From Polaribacter pectinis (lineage in GTDB: Bacteria; Bacteroidota; Bacteroidia; Flavobacteriales; Flavobacteriaceae): DNA of 64,000 nt. How positions within the stretch are numbered: the stretch's first letter is position 1; every line of letters starts with the position of its first letter. Positions 51,810 to 61,543 of the stretch are shown here, piece by piece. The notes below the pieces were generated by a model. It was not told where the DNA came from and did no database searches. It saw only the letters and a list, made by a program, of their open reading frames with translations. Made by a program: the position numbers and the translations under genes. Where the stretch lies: contig NZ_CP060695.1 in assembly GCF_014352875.1 (NCBI RefSeq), positions 2,325,501 through 2,389,500 of the forward strand, written 5' to 3'.

Positions 51810-53120
51810 TTATTTTCTTAATAATACTGAATAATCATCTGGTAACTCGGCATCTATATCTCTTAAATACTTCTCTAATGCAACCATTGTTGAATGTCCT
51901 GTAATTGGCATCAACATACTCCTTGCTTCATGTTGAGATTTACCTTGATTCCTATAACTGTTATACATCTTCGTAATAAAAGTATGTTTAAAGCTATACA
52001 TTCCAAATTCCGTACCTAACTTGAAGTGTTCTTTAATTTTTTTAAAGCGTTTAGAAAATTCGTTTCTTTTATTAGTTTCTTCTGCATCCCAATCTTCTCC
52101 TATTTCAAATCTACCAAAAAGGAAGGCTTTTGGGTCTTTTAATGATAAATCTGGTAGGCTATCCAATAAAATAGTTGGCAGTCTTTTAATTTGTACAGGT
52201 TTGTTCTTTGCTTTAACGTATATTTTCTTGTCTATAACATCAATGTCAGCAATTTTTAACCTACATATCTCAATAGGTCTTAATATGCTATAGGAAATAA
52301 ATTTTACAAATAGTAATAAATGTGGATCTTCACTTTTCATATATTCGTAAATATCTTTCTCTTGTTTTGGGGTGTATGTTTTATTTCTTTTTGGTACTGT
52401 TTTCAAAACAGCAATTTTACGTACGAAATTTTCTTTTACGATTTCATTATCTTCCAAAAGCTGAAACATAGATGCAATATCTGTTCTAGAATTATTGCGA
52501 TTTCTTGCACTCGTTCTTTTTAAAACATCATTTAGATACTCAATAATTATTTTCTTTGTTATAAAGGTGATGGGATTATCGAAATAAGTTTTCTCTTTTA
52601 ACCATTTCTCAAAAAGACCTATCCTGCTCTTATACTGAACAAAAGAATTTTTGTTCATCATATTTGCTTTTAAATCTAAAGTGAATTCAAAAGCACTTAA
52701 AATAGACGTAGCATTTGTCTCTTTAATAGTTGGCTGTTGCTGTTCTATTGCCTTACTGTTGCTTTCTTGTTGTTTTTCTGTTGCTTTGTTTTTGCTCTTC
52801 TGTGTGGCATCTGAAAAAATAGCTTCTTCCAAAGCACTGTTATCTTCATAGGGATTAAAACCATATTGCAACAATTCTAACAAAGATTGTTGCATCGTCT
52901 TTAAAAAAGCATAACGATCCTTCTTGGTTTTTAATTTGTTTGCGCCAGCTTTTATAAAATTTTGCTTTACCAATTTTCCAGTTTCTGGATTTCGAAATGA
53001 AAAATAAACAAACCAATCTTTAGACATTGCTTTCTTTTTCTCTTGTAAAGTGAGTTTTGACCAAGTGGAAATATCTACTCCTCCTGTGTAGATTTTTGGT
53101 TCTGAATAATTCATTTTCAT
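51810..53120 (-). CDS. Tyrosine site-specific integrase of element B
   Basis: 436 residues from the ATG at 53120 (MKMNYSEPKIYTGG). A longer reading from 53201 passes through the 12-bp repeats and the terminator and does not match its relative, so it is rejected. It has an arm-binding N-terminus (WFVYFSFRNPETGKL), a core-binding domain (about 150-250) and a catalytic domain with ILRPIEICRL, FKHTFITK and ITGHSTMVALEKYLR. The second arginine of the H-x-x-R box reads K in SFKHT, a substitution also tolerated in some families. The gene lies 110 bp from the 3' end of the initiator tRNA gene, the site it should use. Confidence 0.92.
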   Translation of the reverse strand: MKMNYSEPKIYTGGVDISTWSKLTLQEKKKAMSKDWFVYFSFRNPETGKLVKQNFIKAGANKLKTKKDRYAFLKTMQQSLLELLQYGFNPYEDNSALEEAIFSDATQKSKNKATEKQQESNSKAIEQQQPTIKETNATSILSAFEFTLDLKANMMNKNSFVQYKSRIGLFEKWLKEKTYFDNPITFITKKIIIEYLNDVLKRTSARNRNNSRTDIASMFQLLEDNEIVKENFVRKIAVLKTVPKRNKTYTPKQEKDIYEYMKSEDPHLLLFVKFISYSILRPIEICRLKIADIDVIDKKIYVKAKNKPVQIKRLPTILLDSLPDLSLKDPKAFLFGRFEIGEDWDAEETNKRNEFSKRFKKIKEHFKLGTEFGMYSFKHTFITKMYNSYRNQGKSQHEARSMLMPITGHSTMVALEKYLRDIDAELPDDYSVLLRK

Positions 53121-53126
53121 GGTAAA

Positions 53127-53150
53127 AACGTTTACGGTAGCGTTTACGGT
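53127..53150 (-). repeat. Tandem 12-bp repeats at right end of element B (possible arm sites)
   Basis: AACGTTTACGGT followed by AGCGTTTACGGT, matching the pair at 17361-17384 near the other end. They lie between the integrase start and the tRNA terminator and may also control integrase expression. Confidence 0.55.
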
Positions 53151-53177
53151 ACGTAAAAGTAAGAAACTTAAAGACAT

Positions 53178-53207
53178 AAAAAAACGAATTGTGAGACACA
53201 ATTCGTT
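53178..53207 (-). terminator. Terminator after initiator tRNA
   Basis: Minus-strand stem AACGAATTGTG/CACAATTCGTT with a 3-nt loop followed by a T run. It ends the tRNA transcript before the integrase. The element A boundary has its own similar hairpin, so each element seems to bring a terminator with its attachment end. Confidence 0.75.
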
Positions 53208-53229
53208 GATTCTAATAGCATTAAGCTTT

Positions 53230-53303
<74 letters not shown>

Positions 53304-53378
53304 ATTTGGACTGCAAATATACAATACAATGTAAGTAAAAACCAAACTTTATTTTAATTATTTTTTAATACTCTAAAA

Positions 53379-53409
53379 TTGAATGAACTGTAAAAAGGAA
53401 TTATCTTTG
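53379..53409 (+). promoter_or_regulatory. Promoter of era
   Basis: TTG (53379-53381), 20 bp, TATCTTTG (53402-53409): a full match to the Bacteroidota pattern. The ATG is only 4 bp further, so the message is probably leaderless or nearly so. Confidence 0.65.
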
Positions 53410-53413
53410 CAAC

Positions 53414-54298
53414 ATGACACATAAAGCTGGTTTTGTAAATATTATTGGAAATCCTAATGTTGGTAAATCAACGTTAATGAACGCGTTAGTAGGTGAAAAA
53501 CTTTCTATTATCACTTCTAAAGCACAAACAACAAGACATCGAATTTTAGGAATTGTAAATGACGAGAATCATCAAATTGTGTTTTCTGACACGCCAGGAA
53601 TTATAAAACCTGCCTATGAATTGCAATCTTCTATGATGGATTTTGTAAAATCTGCTTTTGAAGATGCAGATATTCTAATTTATATGGTGGAAGTTGGTGA
53701 GAAAGAGCTTAAAAACGAAGCATTCTTCAATAGAATTATTCATAGTGAAATACCTGTTATACTATTATTGAATAAAATTGATAAATCTACGCAAGAAGAA
53801 GTAGAAGAAAAAATTGAATATTGGAAAACCAAAGTACCAAATGCAGATGTTTTTGTAATTTCTGCTTTAGAAGGTTTTAATGTTTCCGAAGTTTTCGAAA
53901 AAATAAAAGAATTATTACCAGAAGGTCCTGCTTTTTACCCGAAAGATCAATTAACAGACAAACCAGAACGCTTTTTTGTGAATGAAAAAATTAGAGAAAA
54001 AATATTAATTCATTACAAGAAAGAAATTCCATATTCTGTAGAAGTAGAAACGGAAGAGTTTACCGAAGAGGAACATATTGTTAGAATTCGTTCTGTAATT
54101 ATGGTAGAAAGAGAAACTCAAAAAGGAATTATTATTGGTCATAAAGGTTCTGCCATAAAAAGGGTTGGTGCAGAAGCAAGAAAAGATTTAGAGAAATTTT
54201 TCGAGAAAAAAGTTTTTATAGAATTGTACGTTAAAGTAAATAAAAACTGGAGAAGCGATAAAATTCAGTTGAAACGTTTTGGTTATAATCAAAAATAA
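53414..54298 (+). CDS. era: GTPase Era, ribosome assembly
   Basis: A 294-residue GTPase: G1 GNPNVGKST (12-20), G3 FSDTPG, G4 NKID and G5 SALEG, followed by a C-terminal KH domain (IIIGHKGSAIKRVGAEARKDLEKFF). Era binds the 3' end of 16S rRNA during small-subunit maturation and links it to cell division. Full length for the family. It is the first chromosomal gene after the tRNA gene and the integrative elements. Confidence 0.97.
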   Translation: MTHKAGFVNIIGNPNVGKSTLMNALVGEKLSIITSKAQTTRHRILGIVNDENHQIVFSDTPGIIKPAYELQSSMMDFVKSAFEDADILIYMVEVGEKELKNEAFFNRIIHSEIPVILLLNKIDKSTQEEVEEKIEYWKTKVPNADVFVISALEGFNVSEVFEKIKELLPEGPAFYPKDQLTDKPERFFVNEKIREKILIHYKKEIPYSVEVETEEFTEEEHIVRIRSVIMVERETQKGIIIGHKGSAIKRVGAEARKDLEKFFEKKVFIELYVKVNKNWRSDKIQLKRFGYNQK

Positions 54299-54301
54299 AC
54301 T

Positions 54302-54820
54302 TTAAATATATTCTATCATAAAATCATGTAATTCTTGCATTTGAGATTTACCTGTATCTTTTCCTATTTTTCCTAAAAAGTAAAGTAAAATCCAAAATAG
54401 AGGAAGAAACACCATCATTATTAACGGAAAAATAATTGATTCTTTTAGAGATAATTTTGTGTATAATAAAACACAAAATCCTAAAAAAGAAATTCCAATT
54501 ACAAAGTGTATAAACATAAAAAGCGTCCAAACTTGTGGTTTAGGACCAAATAAACCTTTTAATTCAGATTTATTTCCAGGTCTTTCTAAAACTTCTAAAT
54601 GTAATTGTGGCGACCAAAAATGTTCGTCCTCTTTGGCAACACTTATAAAAACGTGGCCATCTACAAAACTTCCTCTAAAAGATATCTCTTCTTTTTTAAA
54701 TGCTTCAGAAAAACGATTTATGATCACTTCAGAATTTTCTTCCAAATCAATTGAAAAACGCGGTCTTAAAAAAAGTTCACTATTTCTTTTCTCTATTAAA
54801 AGTGTCTTTTTATCGCTCAT
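54302..54820 (-). CDS. Conserved membrane protein between era and der
   Basis: A 172-residue protein with a soluble N-terminal domain (about 1-95; RPRFSIDLEENSEVIINRFSEAF and ISVAKEDEHFWSPQLHLEV) and two membrane segments (WTLFMFIHFVIGISFLGFCVLLY and IIFPLIMMVFLPLFWILLYFLG). It is convergent with era, with only a few bases between the stops. I recall such a protein between era and der in other flavobacteria, but no function. Confidence 0.75.
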   Translation of the reverse strand: MSDKKTLLIEKRNSELFLRPRFSIDLEENSEVIINRFSEAFKKEEISFRGSFVDGHVFISVAKEDEHFWSPQLHLEVLERPGNKSELKGLFGPKPQVWTLFMFIHFVIGISFLGFCVLLYTKLSLKESIIFPLIMMVFLPLFWILLYFLGKIGKDTGKSQMQELHDFMIEYI

Positions 54821-54876
54821 AAAAACCAGATATTATAACTGTCTAAAAATACGATTAATTATCATATAGTAAATTG

Positions 54877-54884
54877 TATCTTTG
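54877..54884 (+). promoter_or_regulatory. -7 element of der promoter
   Basis: TATCTTTG, 18 bp before the der ATG. An in-frame TTG start at 54882 would lie inside this element, which argues for the ATG at 54903. Confidence 0.6.
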
Positions 54885-54902
54885 CAAAAAATTATCAATA
54901 AG

Positions 54903-56213
54903 ATGAATAGCATTGTTGCCATTGTAGGAAGACCAAATGTAGGGAAGTCAACACTTTTTAACAGATTAGTACAACGTAGAGAAGCAATTGTAGATTCTGT
55001 AAGCGGAGTTACAAGAGATAGACATTATGGAAAATCTGACTGGAACGGAAAAGAATTTTCTGTGATAGATACAGGTGGTTATATTATTGGTTCTGATGAT
55101 ATTTTTGAAGAAGAAATCAGAAAACAAGTAAATCTTGCTATCGAGGAAGCAGATTTAATTGTTTTTGTGGTAAATGTAGAAGATGGTATTACACCTATGG
55201 ATGCAGAAGTTGCAAAGCTTTTACGCAAGGTTAAAAAACCAATTTTTACCGTTGTTAACAAGGTAGATAACGCAATGCGTGAGCCAGATGCAGTAGAGTT
55301 TTACAATTTAGGATTGGGAGATTATTATACAATTGCATCTATTAATGGTAGTGGAACTGGAGATTTATTAGATGCTTTGGCAGAAAAAATGCCAGAACCA
55401 GAAGAAATAGATTTAGAGAAAGAAGAATTACCAAGATTTGCTGTTGTTGGTAGACCAAATGCAGGAAAATCTTCATTTATAAATGCTCTTATTGGACAAG
55501 ATAGAAATATAGTTACCAATATTGCAGGAACTACAAGAGACTCTATAGACACAAAATACAATCGTTTCGGGTTCGATTTTAATTTAGTAGATACAGCTGG
55601 AATTAGAAAAAAATCGAAAGTAAAAGAAGATTTAGAATTCTACTCTGTAATGCGTGCAGTTCGTACCATAGAATATTCAGATGTTATTATTTTAGTGGTA
55701 GATGCAACCCGTGGTTTTGAAGGTCAAGATCAAAATATATTTTGGTTGGCAGAAAAAAACAGAAAAGGTGTTGTTATTTTAATTAATAAATGGGATTTAA
55801 TTGAAAAAGAAACTAACACAATGCGCGATTTTGAAGCAATGGTTAGAAAACAAATTGAACCTTATACAGACGTACCAATTGTCTTTATTTCTGCTTTAAC
55901 AAAACAACGTTTATTTAAAGCTATAGAAACTGCTGTAGAAGTTTTTGAAAAAAGAAAAAAGAAAATACCTACAAGTAAATTAAATGATGCTATGTTGGAA
56001 ATAGTTAAAAGCTATCCACCACCAGCAACTAAAGGAAAATATGTAAAAATTAAGTATTGTATGCAATTACCAACGCAAACACCACAATTTGCATTTTTCT
56101 GTAATTTGCCACAATATGTTAGAGATCCGTACAAACGTTTTATTGAAAATAAACTAAGAGAAATGTACGATTTTTCTGGTGTACCAATTACTATTTATTT
56201 TAGACAGAAATAA
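54903..56213 (+). CDS. der: GTPase Der (EngA)
   Basis: 436 residues from the ATG at 54903. Two consecutive GTPase domains: first G1 GRPNVGKST (residues 9-17), G3 DTGG; second G1 GRPNAGKSS near 180, G3 DTAG. A C-terminal KH-like domain ([29 protein letters not shown]) follows. Der is essential for large ribosomal subunit assembly. A strong hairpin terminator closes the gene at 56243-56284. Confidence 0.97.
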   Translation: MNSIVAIVGRPNVGKSTLFNRLVQRREAIVDSVSGVTRDRHYGKSDWNGKEFSVIDTGGYIIGSDDIFEEEIRKQVNLAIEEADLIVFVVNVEDGITPMDAEVAKLLRKVKKPIFTVVNKVDNAMREPDAVEFYNLGLGDYYTIASINGSGTGDLLDALAEKMPEPEEIDLEKEELPRFAVVGRPNAGKSSFINALIGQDRNIVTNIAGTTRDSIDTKYNRFGFDFNLVDTAGIRKKSKVKEDLEFYSVMRAVRTIEYSDVIILVVDATRGFEGQDQNIFWLAEKNRKGVVILINKWDLIEKETNTMRDFEAMVRKQIEPYTDVPIVFISALTKQRLFKAIETAVEVFEKRKKKIPTSKLNDAMLEIVKSYPPPATKGKYVKIKYCMQLPTQTPQFAFFCNLPQYVRDPYKRFIENKLREMYDFSGVPITIYFRQK

Positions 56214-56242
56214 AAAATTAGATTTTTTTTATCAATTCTCAT

Positions 56243-56284
56243 AAGATTATAACTCATTATTAAATAAGTTATAATCTTTTTTAT
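56243..56284 (+). terminator. Terminator after der
   Basis: AAGATTATAACT and AGTTATAATCTT form a 12-bp stem followed by TTTTTT. Confidence 0.8.
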
Positions 56285-56391
56285 TTGCTAATAATTCTCT
56301 TGAAATATAAAATTTTTTCTAATTTTATATTTTATAACCACAAAAAAAGTAAGTAAATTAGGCTTAAATCGACTATCAAATAACAATTTTG

Positions 56392-56399
56392 TAAATTTG
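56392..56399 (+). promoter_or_regulatory. -7 element upstream of the GAF-domain gene
   Basis: TAAATTTG fits TAnnTTTG and lies 19 bp before the ATG at 56419. Confidence 0.5.
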
Positions 56400-56418
56400 C
56401 TTATAAATATTTCAAAAA

Positions 56419-58806
56419 ATGAAAATCAAAGAATTGAGTTTAGTTTCTAATATTGACTTACCTCTAGAATTGAACATTTCTTTTCAAAAGGTTTTTACAC
56501 TTTTTAAAAAATATGCCAATAAGGATTTTGAGAAACATCCATTTTATGCTTCGGCAAATGAAATGGTGAAGATTTTTGAAAAAAACCCAGAACTAAATAC
56601 AGGTTTTTCAGACCTTTCATTAGTTGAAAAATACAGCGAACAAATAAACCTATTGTTAGACCCTTTATTTCCAGAACCTTTAAGGTTAAATGAAATAAAA
56701 GCAGCAACAGTTCCTTTTTCTTTTACATCTTTAAAATACACAGATCGTTTAAATAATATATTAGAAAATGCAGGTGAAGATTACGAGTTTAAAGTTCGTA
56801 ATTTCGAAGATGACAGTATGTACATAATGGCATGTACATTTATTTTAGGATTCGTTTATGATTTTAATATAGACATAAAAAGACCATTTTATTTTGATAT
56901 TCCAGATAAAACAACTGGAACAATGAAATATTACAGAGCTGCATTTAACGCAGATTTTACTGAAATTATTCCAACAAATAAAGCACCAAAATTAACACAA
57001 GAAGATTTTAAAGAGTTGCTAAATAATTTTGATGACGTTGAAATTTGGAAAGAGAAATTTCCTGTTAATAGTTATATTTTTAAAGGATTTGGGCTTTTAA
57101 ACTTGTTCGACGTAACATCTGAAGAAATGCTGTCTTCCATAAAAGCTAATTTATTAGCTGGTGATGACAACCTAATTTTTAAACTTCAAAATAATTTAAG
57201 AGATTTTTATAGTATTAAAGATTTAAAATTAGGGTATTCTATTTTTGATAACGTAAATGATAAAATTTGCGAAACTTCTATTAGTAAAGCCAACAGTATT
57301 ATTCTTTCTAAAGACAGCGAAATCAATTGTGGTGATGGATATTTCTGTAACAGAATAATTCAAAAGGTTTTTGTTAACCATGAAACATTTACAATTTCAG
57401 ATGTAGAAGATTATGGTGTAAAAACCGATAAAAATCCTTTTTACCAAACTTTACATGATTCTGGTATACAAAGCATTATCATCATCCCTATTAAAGCTAC
57501 TAAAAATGGAGATTTAGCATTGTTAGAAATTGCTTCTCCAAAAGCGTATGATTTGAATTCAGTAAATATCAACAAATTAAAAGATATTATTCCTGTTTTT
57601 GAAGCTGCAGTAAAAAGAACTTCAGAAGAACGTCAGAATGTTTTAGAAGCTACAATTCAAGAAAATTACACATCAATACATAGTGCTGTAAAATGGCGTT
57701 TTTATCAAGCTGCAGAAAAATATCATGTAGATTCACAAACAAATGATACTGCAAAATTAGATGAAATTATATTTGATGATGTCTATCCTTTATTTGGTCA
57801 AAGTGATATAAAAGGATCTTCTGACGCAAGAAACAATGCTATACAAGAAGACTTAACAACACAACTTACATTAGCAATTTCTGTATTAAAAGATGCTTGT
57901 AAAACAGAAAAATTACCTATTTATAACGAATTAATGTTTAGGGTTTCTACGTACTTAAAAGATGTAAACAAAGGTTTAAGTGCTGGAGATGAAATAAATA
58001 TTTTAGACTTTTTAAAAAGAGAAATATATCCTGTTTTTAATCATATTAAAAACATAAATAAAACACTTGCCAACAAAGTAGACATTTATACAAATCGTTT
58101 AGATGCAGATTTAGAAGTAGTTTATGAAAAAAGAAAAGACTATGAAGATAGTGTTACTCTTATAAATGATAAACTGGCAAAATTTATTGATAAAAAACAA
58201 AAACAGGCTCAAAAAATGTTTCCTCATTATTTTGAGAGATATAAAACAGACGGTGTTGAGTACAATATGTACATTGGGCAATCTATTACAAAAAGTAAAG
58301 TTTTTAATGATTTGTATTTGTACAACTTACGTTTGTGGCAATTGCAAATAACTTGTGAGATGGAAAATCTTGCTTTTTATGAGCGAAAAAACATGAAACA
58401 AGATTTACGTGTAGCTTCTTTAATTTTGGTGCATAGCAATGCTATGGCAATAAAATTTAGAATGGATGAAAAACAGTTTGATGTAGATGGTGCTTACAAT
58501 ATTAGATATGAGATTATAAAAAAGCGTATAGACAAATCTCACATAAAAGGAACTGAAGAACGTTTAACAGTTCCTGGTAAAATTGCAATTGTATATTCTC
58601 AAGAAAAAGATGCTTTAGAATATATTAAATATATAAAATTCTTACAATCTAAAAATCAATTAGGGGCTATAGAATTTTTAGATTTAGAAGACCTACAAGG
58701 TGTTTCTGGTTTAAAAGCTTTGCGTGTAGAAGTTATTTATCAAAAAGATTTTGATGAAACAAAAACAATTACTTTAAATGATTTAATAAGAGAAATAGAA
58801 TCTTAA
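56419..58806 (+). CDS. GAF-domain protein
   Basis: A 795-residue soluble protein. A GAF-like sensor region is visible around residues 270-400 (LGYSIFDNVNDKICETSISKANSIIL, QSIIIIPIKATKNGDLALLEIASP), with helical parts on both sides. No kinase, cyclase or output domain is recognised. Similar long GAF proteins occur near der and the following HD-domain gene in related genomes, as far as I recall. Its last codons overlap the end of the convergent neighbour by 4 bp. Confidence 0.8.
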   Translation: MKIKELSLVSNIDLPLELNISFQKVFTLFKKYANKDFEKHPFYASANEMVKIFEKNPELNTGFSDLSLVEKYSEQINLLLDPLFPEPLRLNEIKAATVPFSFTSLKYTDRLNNILENAGEDYEFKVRNFEDDSMYIMACTFILGFVYDFNIDIKRPFYFDIPDKTTGTMKYYRAAFNADFTEIIPTNKAPKLTQEDFKELLNNFDDVEIWKEKFPVNSYIFKGFGLLNLFDVTSEEMLSSIKANLLAGDDNLIFKLQNNLRDFYSIKDLKLGYSIFDNVNDKICETSISKANSIILSKDSEINCGDGYFCNRIIQKVFVNHETFTISDVEDYGVKTDKNPFYQTLHDSGIQSIIIIPIKATKNGDLALLEIASPKAYDLNSVNINKLKDIIPVFEAAVKRTSEERQNVLEATIQENYTSIHSAVKWRFYQAAEKYHVDSQTNDTAKLDEIIFDDVYPLFGQSDIKGSSDARNNAIQEDLTTQLTLAISVLKDACKTEKLPIYNELMFRVSTYLKDVNKGLSAGDEINILDFLKREIYPVFNHIKNINKTLANKVDIYTNRLDADLEVVYEKRKDYEDSVTLINDKLAKFIDKKQKQAQKMFPHYFERYKTDGVEYNMYIGQSITKSKVFNDLYLYNLRLWQLQITCEMENLAFYERKNMKQDLRVASLILVHSNAMAIKFRMDEKQFDVDGAYNIRYEIIKKRIDKSHIKGTEERLTVPGKIAIVYSQEKDALEYIKYIKFLQSKNQLGAIEFLDLEDLQGVSGLKALRVEVIYQKDFDETKTITLNDLIREIES

Positions 58807-60005
58807 ATTGGCATTCCTTGGTAAGAAAAAGAAATTGCAAAAGCAATTACACTAGCTATAATACCAATCATAAAAACTGTATACGTAAGCCTTAAAATTT
58901 TGTATTTTCTATTTAAAACCAAGCCTAAAAAGTATAAATCTTTAGTTAGAGAACCATATAAATAATCTCTATCTGTCATCATTTCAGAAATTCCCCACTC
59001 AAAATCTTCTAATTCCATTTGATGGAAATTACCAAAAAACAATAAATTTACTTTTTTATTAGCCACATCTTCTCTTGTAAATTTACCTTCTGTAACATTT
59101 GGTCTTGTTGCTAAAATTGATAAAATTATAGACGCAACTGTAAAAACTATAAAAATAATAGTTGGTACAAATAGATGTGTATTGGATGGATTATCTAATT
59201 TTGGTAATAAGTTAGATAAAGCTAAAGAAACAATAATTGCATTTACCGAAAGTAAAATATTTGCTTTAGTATCTGCAATATCACTTAAAGTAATATGGTT
59301 TCTTAAAGCAACTCTAAACATAGTTTCTACACCTCTTTCTGGCACATCACTTTTATTTTTCTTTATATCTAAAGCTTCTTTCTTTTGCTTAAACTTCTTG
59401 TTATCTGCTTTTGTCTTTTTTTGAGACTTTAACAATTTGGCAAGGTTCTTACCTTTAGATTTTGTCCAATTTTTTAGAGCATATTCTGTATAATAGCGGT
59501 GGTGTTGTGTAAAAAATTTTATGTTACCTGCAATCCATTCTGCATTTGTTTGAGTTTTAACACCTAAAAGTTCCCACTCTTTTCTCAAAAGAGAAGTATA
59601 ATCAAAAAAGTTTTTACTAGCTAAATGTGCACAATCGGCGTCAATAATAATTTTTTCTAAATCATTTGTTGGCTCAAAACCCATTTTGGTTGCCAAAATT
59701 AAATTAGAAATTGCTTCAATTCTTTTTTTAGTGACTTTATTACTTTCTAAAAAAGCTGTAGCAATCTTAACGCTTTCTGCTTCATGATTTTCTGTTCCTT
59801 TTACAAAACCAGTATCATGAAACCAAGCAGCAATTTGTAAGTTTTCACTATCGCTTTTATCAATTTCTAAATTTTCTATTAACTCATTTATTTTTTCAAC
59901 TACTCTTTGAGTATGAGCCAAATTATGATACACGTAAATAGTATCTAATTCTGTATTCAATAAATTAAAAACATGCTTTTCAGCAGCAATCAATAGTGCG
60001 CTCAT
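58803..60005 (-). CDS. HD phosphohydrolase fused to Pycsar-type membrane (PycTM/DUF5706) domain
   Basis: A 400-residue fusion. The first 200 residues are an HD-domain phosphohydrolase (H27, H31, H63-D64 and a later DAD); a lysine-rich linker (KKTKADNKKFKQKKEALDIKKNK) follows. The C-terminal 190 residues match the PycTM/DUF5706 layout: VALRNHITLSDIADTKANILLSVNAIIVSLALS, a paired membrane segment FVPTIIFIVFTVASIILSILATRP, and a final one. In Pycsar defence, PycTM senses cyclic CMP/UMP and permeabilises the membrane. Here the domain is fused to a hydrolase that could degrade such a nucleotide. No cyclase gene is nearby. It seems to be a chromosomal housekeeping form. Confidence 0.82.
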   Translation of the reverse strand: MSALLIAAEKHVFNLLNTELDTIYVYHNLAHTQRVVEKINELIENLEIDKSDSENLQIAAWFHDTGFVKGTENHEAESVKIATAFLESNKVTKKRIEAISNLILATKMGFEPTNDLEKIIIDADCAHLASKNFFDYTSLLRKEWELLGVKTQTNAEWIAGNIKFFTQHHRYYTEYALKNWTKSKGKNLAKLLKSQKKTKADNKKFKQKKEALDIKKNKSDVPERGVETMFRVALRNHITLSDIADTKANILLSVNAIIVSLALSNLLPKLDNPSNTHLFVPTIIFIVFTVASIILSILATRPNVTEGKFTREDVANKKVNLLFFGNFHQMELEDFEWGISEMMTDRDYLYGSLTKDLYFLGLVLNRKYKILRLTYTVFMIGIIASVIAFAISFSYQGMPI

Positions 60006-60230
60006 TATAATTTTATTTTAGGAAAACAAAAATAGATAAATTAAGTTATCTTTAGATTTGTATATTTTGTCGTAAATTTAGCTATTACTTTCAAAGTTAC
60101 AAATTAAATATAGAAGCTATATTCTTTTACTTTTTTTTATCAAAAACCTAAAAAATATTCTTTATTAAAAATAGAAAATAATTTTTCTTCTAAACACTAA
60201 ATGTTAGAAAAGAATTAAAAAATAATAACT

Positions 60231-60503
60231 ATGTCTACAATTCAAAATATTAGAAATTATTTTGCTTCAAAATCAAAAGGAGATACATCTAAAAAAGCAC
60301 CAAAAGGAGTTTGCCCAAACTGTTGGGGAAAACAAGAATGGGAAGGAGAATTTTACAAACTAAACAAAGGCAATAAATTAGTTGGTAATGACCAAACCTA
60401 TAATAATTTCATCAATGAAATTGTTGAAAATAAGATTACTGGCATTTCTATAAATGAAGATACTTTTGAGTGCGAAACTTGTAAAATAAATTTTAAAAAA
60501 TAG
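60231..60503 (+). CDS. Small zinc-ribbon-like protein
   Basis: A 90-residue protein with CPNCWGKQEW near residue 28 and CETCKINF at the C-terminus, together a four-cysteine metal site. The region between is GNKLVGNDQTYNNFINEIVENKITG. Preceded by a 225-bp non-coding stretch in which I see only AT-rich sequence. The next gene starts 17 bp later. No named family. Confidence 0.7.
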   Translation: MSTIQNIRNYFASKSKGDTSKKAPKGVCPNCWGKQEWEGEFYKLNKGNKLVGNDQTYNNFINEIVENKITGISINEDTFECETCKINFKK

Positions 60504-60520
60504 TTTTAAACTTTTTATAA

Positions 60521-61540
60521 ATGATTCATGAAATCCATGAAATAATACAACAAGCCATCATTAGTCAAGAAAAAGGATTAAAAAATGTGCTTGCTTCTGT
60601 TGTACATTTAGAAGGTTCATCTTATAGAAAACCTGGCGTTAGAATGTTAATTTCTGAAGATTTAAGTTCAGTAGGTGCTGTTAGTGGTGGTTGCGTAGAA
60701 AAAGAAATTATACACAGAGCAAAAAGTGTTTTTTCTAACAAAAAAGCAAAAATAATTACTTATGATGGTAGGTATAGACTAGGTTGCGAAGGTGTTTTAT
60801 ACATTTTAATTGAACCTTTTTCAATCTCAAAATTATTTTTAAATGAATTTTTAAATGCAAAAAAAAACAGAGAAACTATTAAAATTGACTCGATTTTCTT
60901 AAAAAAGGATGAAACTTTCGGAAACTTTGGTTCTTATGTTACTTTTAAAAATAAACGTCAATTTACATTTAATGATTCTTTTGATTTTCAAATCAAAAAT
61001 GAAGCAATAACTTTTACTAAAACCCTACAACCTGCTTTTAAGTTGATAATTATTGGTGGTGAACATGATGCTGTGAAATTATGTAAGATTGCCTCAAATT
61101 TAGGTTGGGAAATAGATGTAGTTACCTCTATAAAAGACCCAAAAAATAAAGCTGATTTTCCAGGAGCAAATTCTGTAATCGGTGAAACTCCAGAAACAAT
61201 TCAGTTCAAAAACATAAGTACAAATTCTGCAGTTGTAATTATGAATCATAGTTATGTACAAGACTTGAAATATGTAATTAATTTATCTAAACATAATCCA
61301 AAATATATTGGAATTTTAGGAGCACCAAATAGAAGAGAACGTTTATTTAATGAGCTTTTTGAATTAGTTCCAGATCTTTCAGAAGATTTTTTAGACCTTA
61401 TTTACACTCCTGCAGGTTTACATATTGGTGCCCAAACTCCAGAAGAAATTGCAGTTTCTATAGTTGCTGAAATCTTATCTGTAGTTAGAAAAAAAGAACC
61501 TTTTTCTTTAAGAAACTTGAATGGAAAAATTAATAATTGA
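60521..61540 (+). CDS. XdhC/CoxI-family maturation factor
   Basis: A 339-residue protein with an XdhC_CoxI N-terminal domain (VVHLEGSSYRKPGVRMLI, VGAVSGGCVEKEI) and a C-terminal Rossmann-like domain (FKLIIIGGEHDAVKLCKIA, GILGAPNRRERLF, GLHIGAQTPEEIAVSIVAEIL). XdhC proteins bind the molybdenum cofactor and insert it, sulfurated, into xanthine-dehydrogenase-type enzymes. The following gene is a MobA/MocA-like nucleotidyltransferase, the normal partner, so both serve molybdenum hydroxylase maturation. The enzyme itself is not in this window. Confidence 0.9.
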   Translation: MIHEIHEIIQQAIISQEKGLKNVLASVVHLEGSSYRKPGVRMLISEDLSSVGAVSGGCVEKEIIHRAKSVFSNKKAKIITYDGRYRLGCEGVLYILIEPFSISKLFLNEFLNAKKNRETIKIDSIFLKKDETFGNFGSYVTFKNKRQFTFNDSFDFQIKNEAITFTKTLQPAFKLIIIGGEHDAVKLCKIASNLGWEIDVVTSIKDPKNKADFPGANSVIGETPETIQFKNISTNSAVVIMNHSYVQDLKYVINLSKHNPKYIGILGAPNRRERLFNELFELVPDLSEDFLDLIYTPAGLHIGAQTPEEIAVSIVAEILSVVRKKEPFSLRNLNGKINN

Positions 61541-61543
61541 TTG

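Noticed and set aside
53121..53201. Longer start for the integrase of element B
   Set aside because: The extension covers the 12-bp repeats and a terminator stem and has no match in the related integrase.
54882..54902. TTG start for der
   Set aside because: The TTG lies within the -7 promoter element; the ATG at 54903 begins the normal GTPase sequence.
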